Positions 62,442-64,000 of a DNA stretch of 64,000 bases are shown here, in pieces. A program made the translations under genes and the position numbers. Source of the stretch: Flavobacteriaceae bacterium UBA2540 (GTDB lineage Bacteria > Bacteroidota > Bacteroidia > Flavobacteriales > Flavobacteriaceae); NCBI GenBank assembly GCA_002340765.1, contig DDMS01000020.1, positions 20,580 through 84,579 on the forward strand, in the 5' to 3' direction. The stretch's first letter is position 1. Every line of letters begins with the position of its first letter. Under the pieces are notes generated by a model. It was not told the origin of the DNA and did not search any database. It worked only from the letters and a program-made list of their open reading frames with translations.

Positions 62442-62473
62442 AAAATAAACATTAAAAAAGTAAAATTTAAAAA

Positions 62474-62854
62474 ATGACTATTCCAAGTAATTTAAAATAC
62501 ACTAAAGATCACGAGTGGATAAAAATTGAGGGTGAAAATGCAACAGTAGGAATTACTGATTTTGCACAAGGAGAATTAGGAGACATCGTATATGTGGATG
62601 TAGATACTTTAAATAATAGTGTTGAAGAAGGTGCTGTTTTTGGTTCTGTTGAAGCTGTAAAAACAGTTTCTGATTTATTCATGCCATTATCAGGCGAAGT
62701 AATTGAAATAAATGGAGCATTAGAAGACGAACCTGAATTGGTAAACACAGATCCTTATGGAAAAGGTTGGATGATAAAAATTGCTATTTCTGATAGCTTA
62801 CAAATAGAAAACTTACTAGATGCTGAGGCATATCAAAAACTTATTGAGGGATAA
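62474..62854 (+). CDS. gcvH: Glycine cleavage system H protein
   Basis: A 126-residue lipoyl-carrier protein. The lipoylation site is Lys63 in GSVEAVKTVSDLFMPLSGEV; the N-terminus (MTIPSNLKYTKDHEWIKIEG) and C-terminal YGKGWMIKIAISD are standard. It shuttles the aminomethyl group between P and T proteins; gcvP and gcvT are not in the window. It lies downstream of sprA and overlaps the VanZ-like gene by 35 bases. Confidence 0.97.
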   Translation: MTIPSNLKYTKDHEWIKIEGENATVGITDFAQGELGDIVYVDVDTLNNSVEEGAVFGSVEAVKTVSDLFMPLSGEVIEINGALEDEPELVNTDPYGKGWMIKIAISDSLQIENLLDAEAYQKLIEG

Positions 62855-63200
62855 ATTATTAGTGATAATTGCCATTGTAATTTCACTAAGCGTTTTAACG
62901 TTAAGTTTAATAAAAATGCCAAATACAGGAATCACTTTAGTGAATATTGATAAAGCTTATCATAGTTTCGCTTATTTTACATTGACAATTTTTTGGTTAT
63001 TGAGCTTTTATAAAATTCCGAAAAAAAAATACTTAATCACACTATGCTGTATTATTTTTGGCATAATAATTGAAGTTCTGCAAAATGTTATAACCGATTA
63101 TAGAAGAGGCGAATATCTTGATGTTTTAGCAAATTCTATTGGATGTTTATTGGCTCTTTTTGTTTTTAGTATGATTTTTAAAAAAAAATATATTAATTAA
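62820..63200 (+). CDS. VanZ-like family membrane protein
   Basis: A 126-residue protein with four predicted membrane helices (about residues 10-30, 43-60, 68-87 and 101-120). The pattern NIDKAYHSFAYFTLTIFWLL (conserved DKxxH) and YRRGEYLDVLANSIGCLLAL (RxxxxxDxxAN) is the VanZ signature. VanZ confers low-level teicoplanin resistance in enterococci by an unclear mechanism; most chromosomal homologues have unknown roles. It overlaps the end of gcvH by 35 bases, and its start could be slightly further in. Confidence 0.87.
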   Translation: MLRHIKNLLRDKLLVIIAIVISLSVLTLSLIKMPNTGITLVNIDKAYHSFAYFTLTIFWLLSFYKIPKKKYLITLCCIIFGIIIEVLQNVITDYRRGEYLDVLANSIGCLLALFVFSMIFKKKYIN

Positions 63201-63260
63201 CAAATCGATTTGTAATTAAATATTTAATTAAATTAGCAACTTATTAAAAACTCTTTTACG

Positions 63261-63974
63261 ATGGAAATTAAAAAAAATCCTAAATCAAATTTAGAAAATT
63301 TTAGCAAAATCTTTATGCAAATTGGCTTGGTATTAGCATTGTTTGTAACCTATGTAGCTATTGAAAAAAAAACATACGATAAAATCTATGGAAATTTAGG
63401 TTCTTTCAATATGAATCAGGAATTAGAGGAAGAAATTCCGATTACTCAAAAAATTGAGCAAGTACAACCAAAAACACCACCACCACCAGCTCCTGAAAAA
63501 ATTGAAATCGTTGAAAACGAAAAAGAAATTGAAGAAACGGTTTTAGAATCAACAGAAACAGATCAAACTGAAGAAATTGTTGTTATAGAAGAAATGGAAG
63601 AAGAAGAGGAAATTGTTGAAGACGTTAATTTCATGATTATTGAAGATGTTCCAACATATCCAGGTTGTTCAGGAAACAATCAAGAAAGAAAAGATTGTTT
63701 TAGTCGAATGGTACAAAAACATTTTGGCAAAAAATTTAATGCTGATTTACCAAACGAACTAGGATTATCTCCTGGCAAGAAAAGAGTATTTATTGGATTT
63801 AAAATAGATAAGAATGGAAATGTTGTTGATATTCAAACCAGAGCTCCGCATCCAAAAATTAAAGATGAAGTAGAGAAAGTAATGTCGCAACTACCAAAAA
63901 TGAAACCAGGAAAGCAAAGAGGTAAACCAGTTGGAGTTAAATATAGTATACCTTTTACGCTAATTGTTGAATAA
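63261..63974 (+). CDS. Energy transducer TonB
   Basis: A 237-residue protein with one N-terminal membrane helix (about 18-38), a periplasmic linker with PKTPPPPAPEKIEIV and a very acidic stretch (EEIVVIEEMEEEEEIVED), then a C-terminal TonB domain (VFIGFKIDKNGNVVDIQTRA to KYSIPFTLIVE). TonB carries proton-motive energy from ExbB-ExbD to outer-membrane receptors. The position after sprA-gcvH-vanZ is one that I recall from other flavobacteria. No exbB or exbD is adjacent. The acidic region replaces the Lys-Pro repeats of E. coli TonB. Confidence 0.9.
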   Translation: MEIKKNPKSNLENFSKIFMQIGLVLALFVTYVAIEKKTYDKIYGNLGSFNMNQELEEEIPITQKIEQVQPKTPPPPAPEKIEIVENEKEIEETVLESTETDQTEEIVVIEEMEEEEEIVEDVNFMIIEDVPTYPGCSGNNQERKDCFSRMVQKHFGKKFNADLPNELGLSPGKKRVFIGFKIDKNGNVVDIQTRAPHPKIKDEVEKVMSQLPKMKPGKQRGKPVGVKYSIPFTLIVE

Positions 63975-64000
63975 TATATAATTGTAAATCGTCAGCAAAA

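Noticed and set aside
1..64000. Search for CRISPR arrays, prophage, restriction or other defence genes, rRNA operons
   Set aside because: No spaced direct repeats, phage structural genes, defence-type enzymes or rRNA sequence were recognised; the window is mainly core genome.

Overview
This window is a stretch of core chromosome from a low-GC member of the Bacteroidota, almost certainly family Flavobacteriaceae. The evidence is gene content and promoter style. Type IX secretion/gliding genes (gldK-gldL-gldM-gldN, porT, sprA) are present. Gene neighbourhoods that I know from flavobacteria recur (topA / ureohydrolase-like / gldK; lptE / unknown / secG; sprA / gcvH / vanZ-like / tonB). Many genes are preceded by the Bacteroidota -7 element TAnnTTTG, and Shine-Dalgarno sequences are largely absent. 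A species cannot be named from the sequence alone.

Layout. 1-2 kb: 5' part of pnp, then rpsO, then a dead IS3-type transposase remnant. 2-8 kb: a large outer-membrane protein (CarboxypepD_reg/DUF5686 type), an orphan MoaD, a DUF3817 membrane protein, a broken MscS channel gene and an intact MscS channel. 8-14.5 kb: a Spy/CpxP-like periplasmic protein, a gamma carbonic anhydrase, a LysM glucosaminidase lipoprotein, a PLP-dependent deaminase/desulfhydrase, an ABC-F ATPase, a frameshifted DUF983 gene and an FAD oxidoreductase. 14.6-19.3 kb: a structured intergenic element, a terminator, and the gldKLMN operon that encodes the motor and periplasmic core of the type IX secretion system. 19.3-27.7 kb: an ureohydrolase-like protein whose metal ligands are eroded, topA, miaB, a sigma-54 activator, lptE, an unknown protein and secG. 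27.8-31.2 kb: groES-groEL, a decayed YoeB-type toxin-antitoxin pair and a GAF protein. 31.2-38.4 kb: purH, then the cell-elongation operon mreB-mreC-mreD-mrdA-rodA. 38.5-43 kb: rpsT, tRNA-Glu, proS, a lipoprotein with seven exact NNWGW repeats, and a FadL/OmpP1-like porin. 43-49 kb: an Nfu-type Fe-S scaffold, ubiE/menG, porT, an RNA methyltransferase and a TamL-like lipidated Omp85 protein. 49-55 kb: fbaA, accD, queG, a malic enzyme-phosphotransacetylase fusion and ruvA. 55-64 kb: the giant T9SS translocon gene sprA, gcvH, a VanZ-like gene and an energy-transducer TonB.

How the genes fit together. Six T9SS proteins are spread over three loci. GldL and GldM form the inner-membrane motor, GldK and GldN the periplasmic ring, PorT is an outer-membrane accessory barrel and SprA the outer-membrane translocon. 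Envelope biogenesis is the second theme: LptE, the TamL-like protein, MreBCD/PBP2/RodA, the glucosaminidase, the FadL-like porin and TonB. The rest is housekeeping (translation, chaperonin, purines, central carbon, Fe-S, tRNA modification).

I found no CRISPR array, prophage, intact insertion sequence or obvious new defence island. The notable signals are small: matched decay of a toxin-antitoxin pair, an enzyme-like protein without its metal ligands, an AccD without its zinc-finger cysteines, a 16-bp palindrome built from two opposed -7 boxes, several probable leaderless genes, a near-sigma-54 promoter before groES, and a repeat-bearing surface lipoprotein. All family assignments are by eye; no database search was run.
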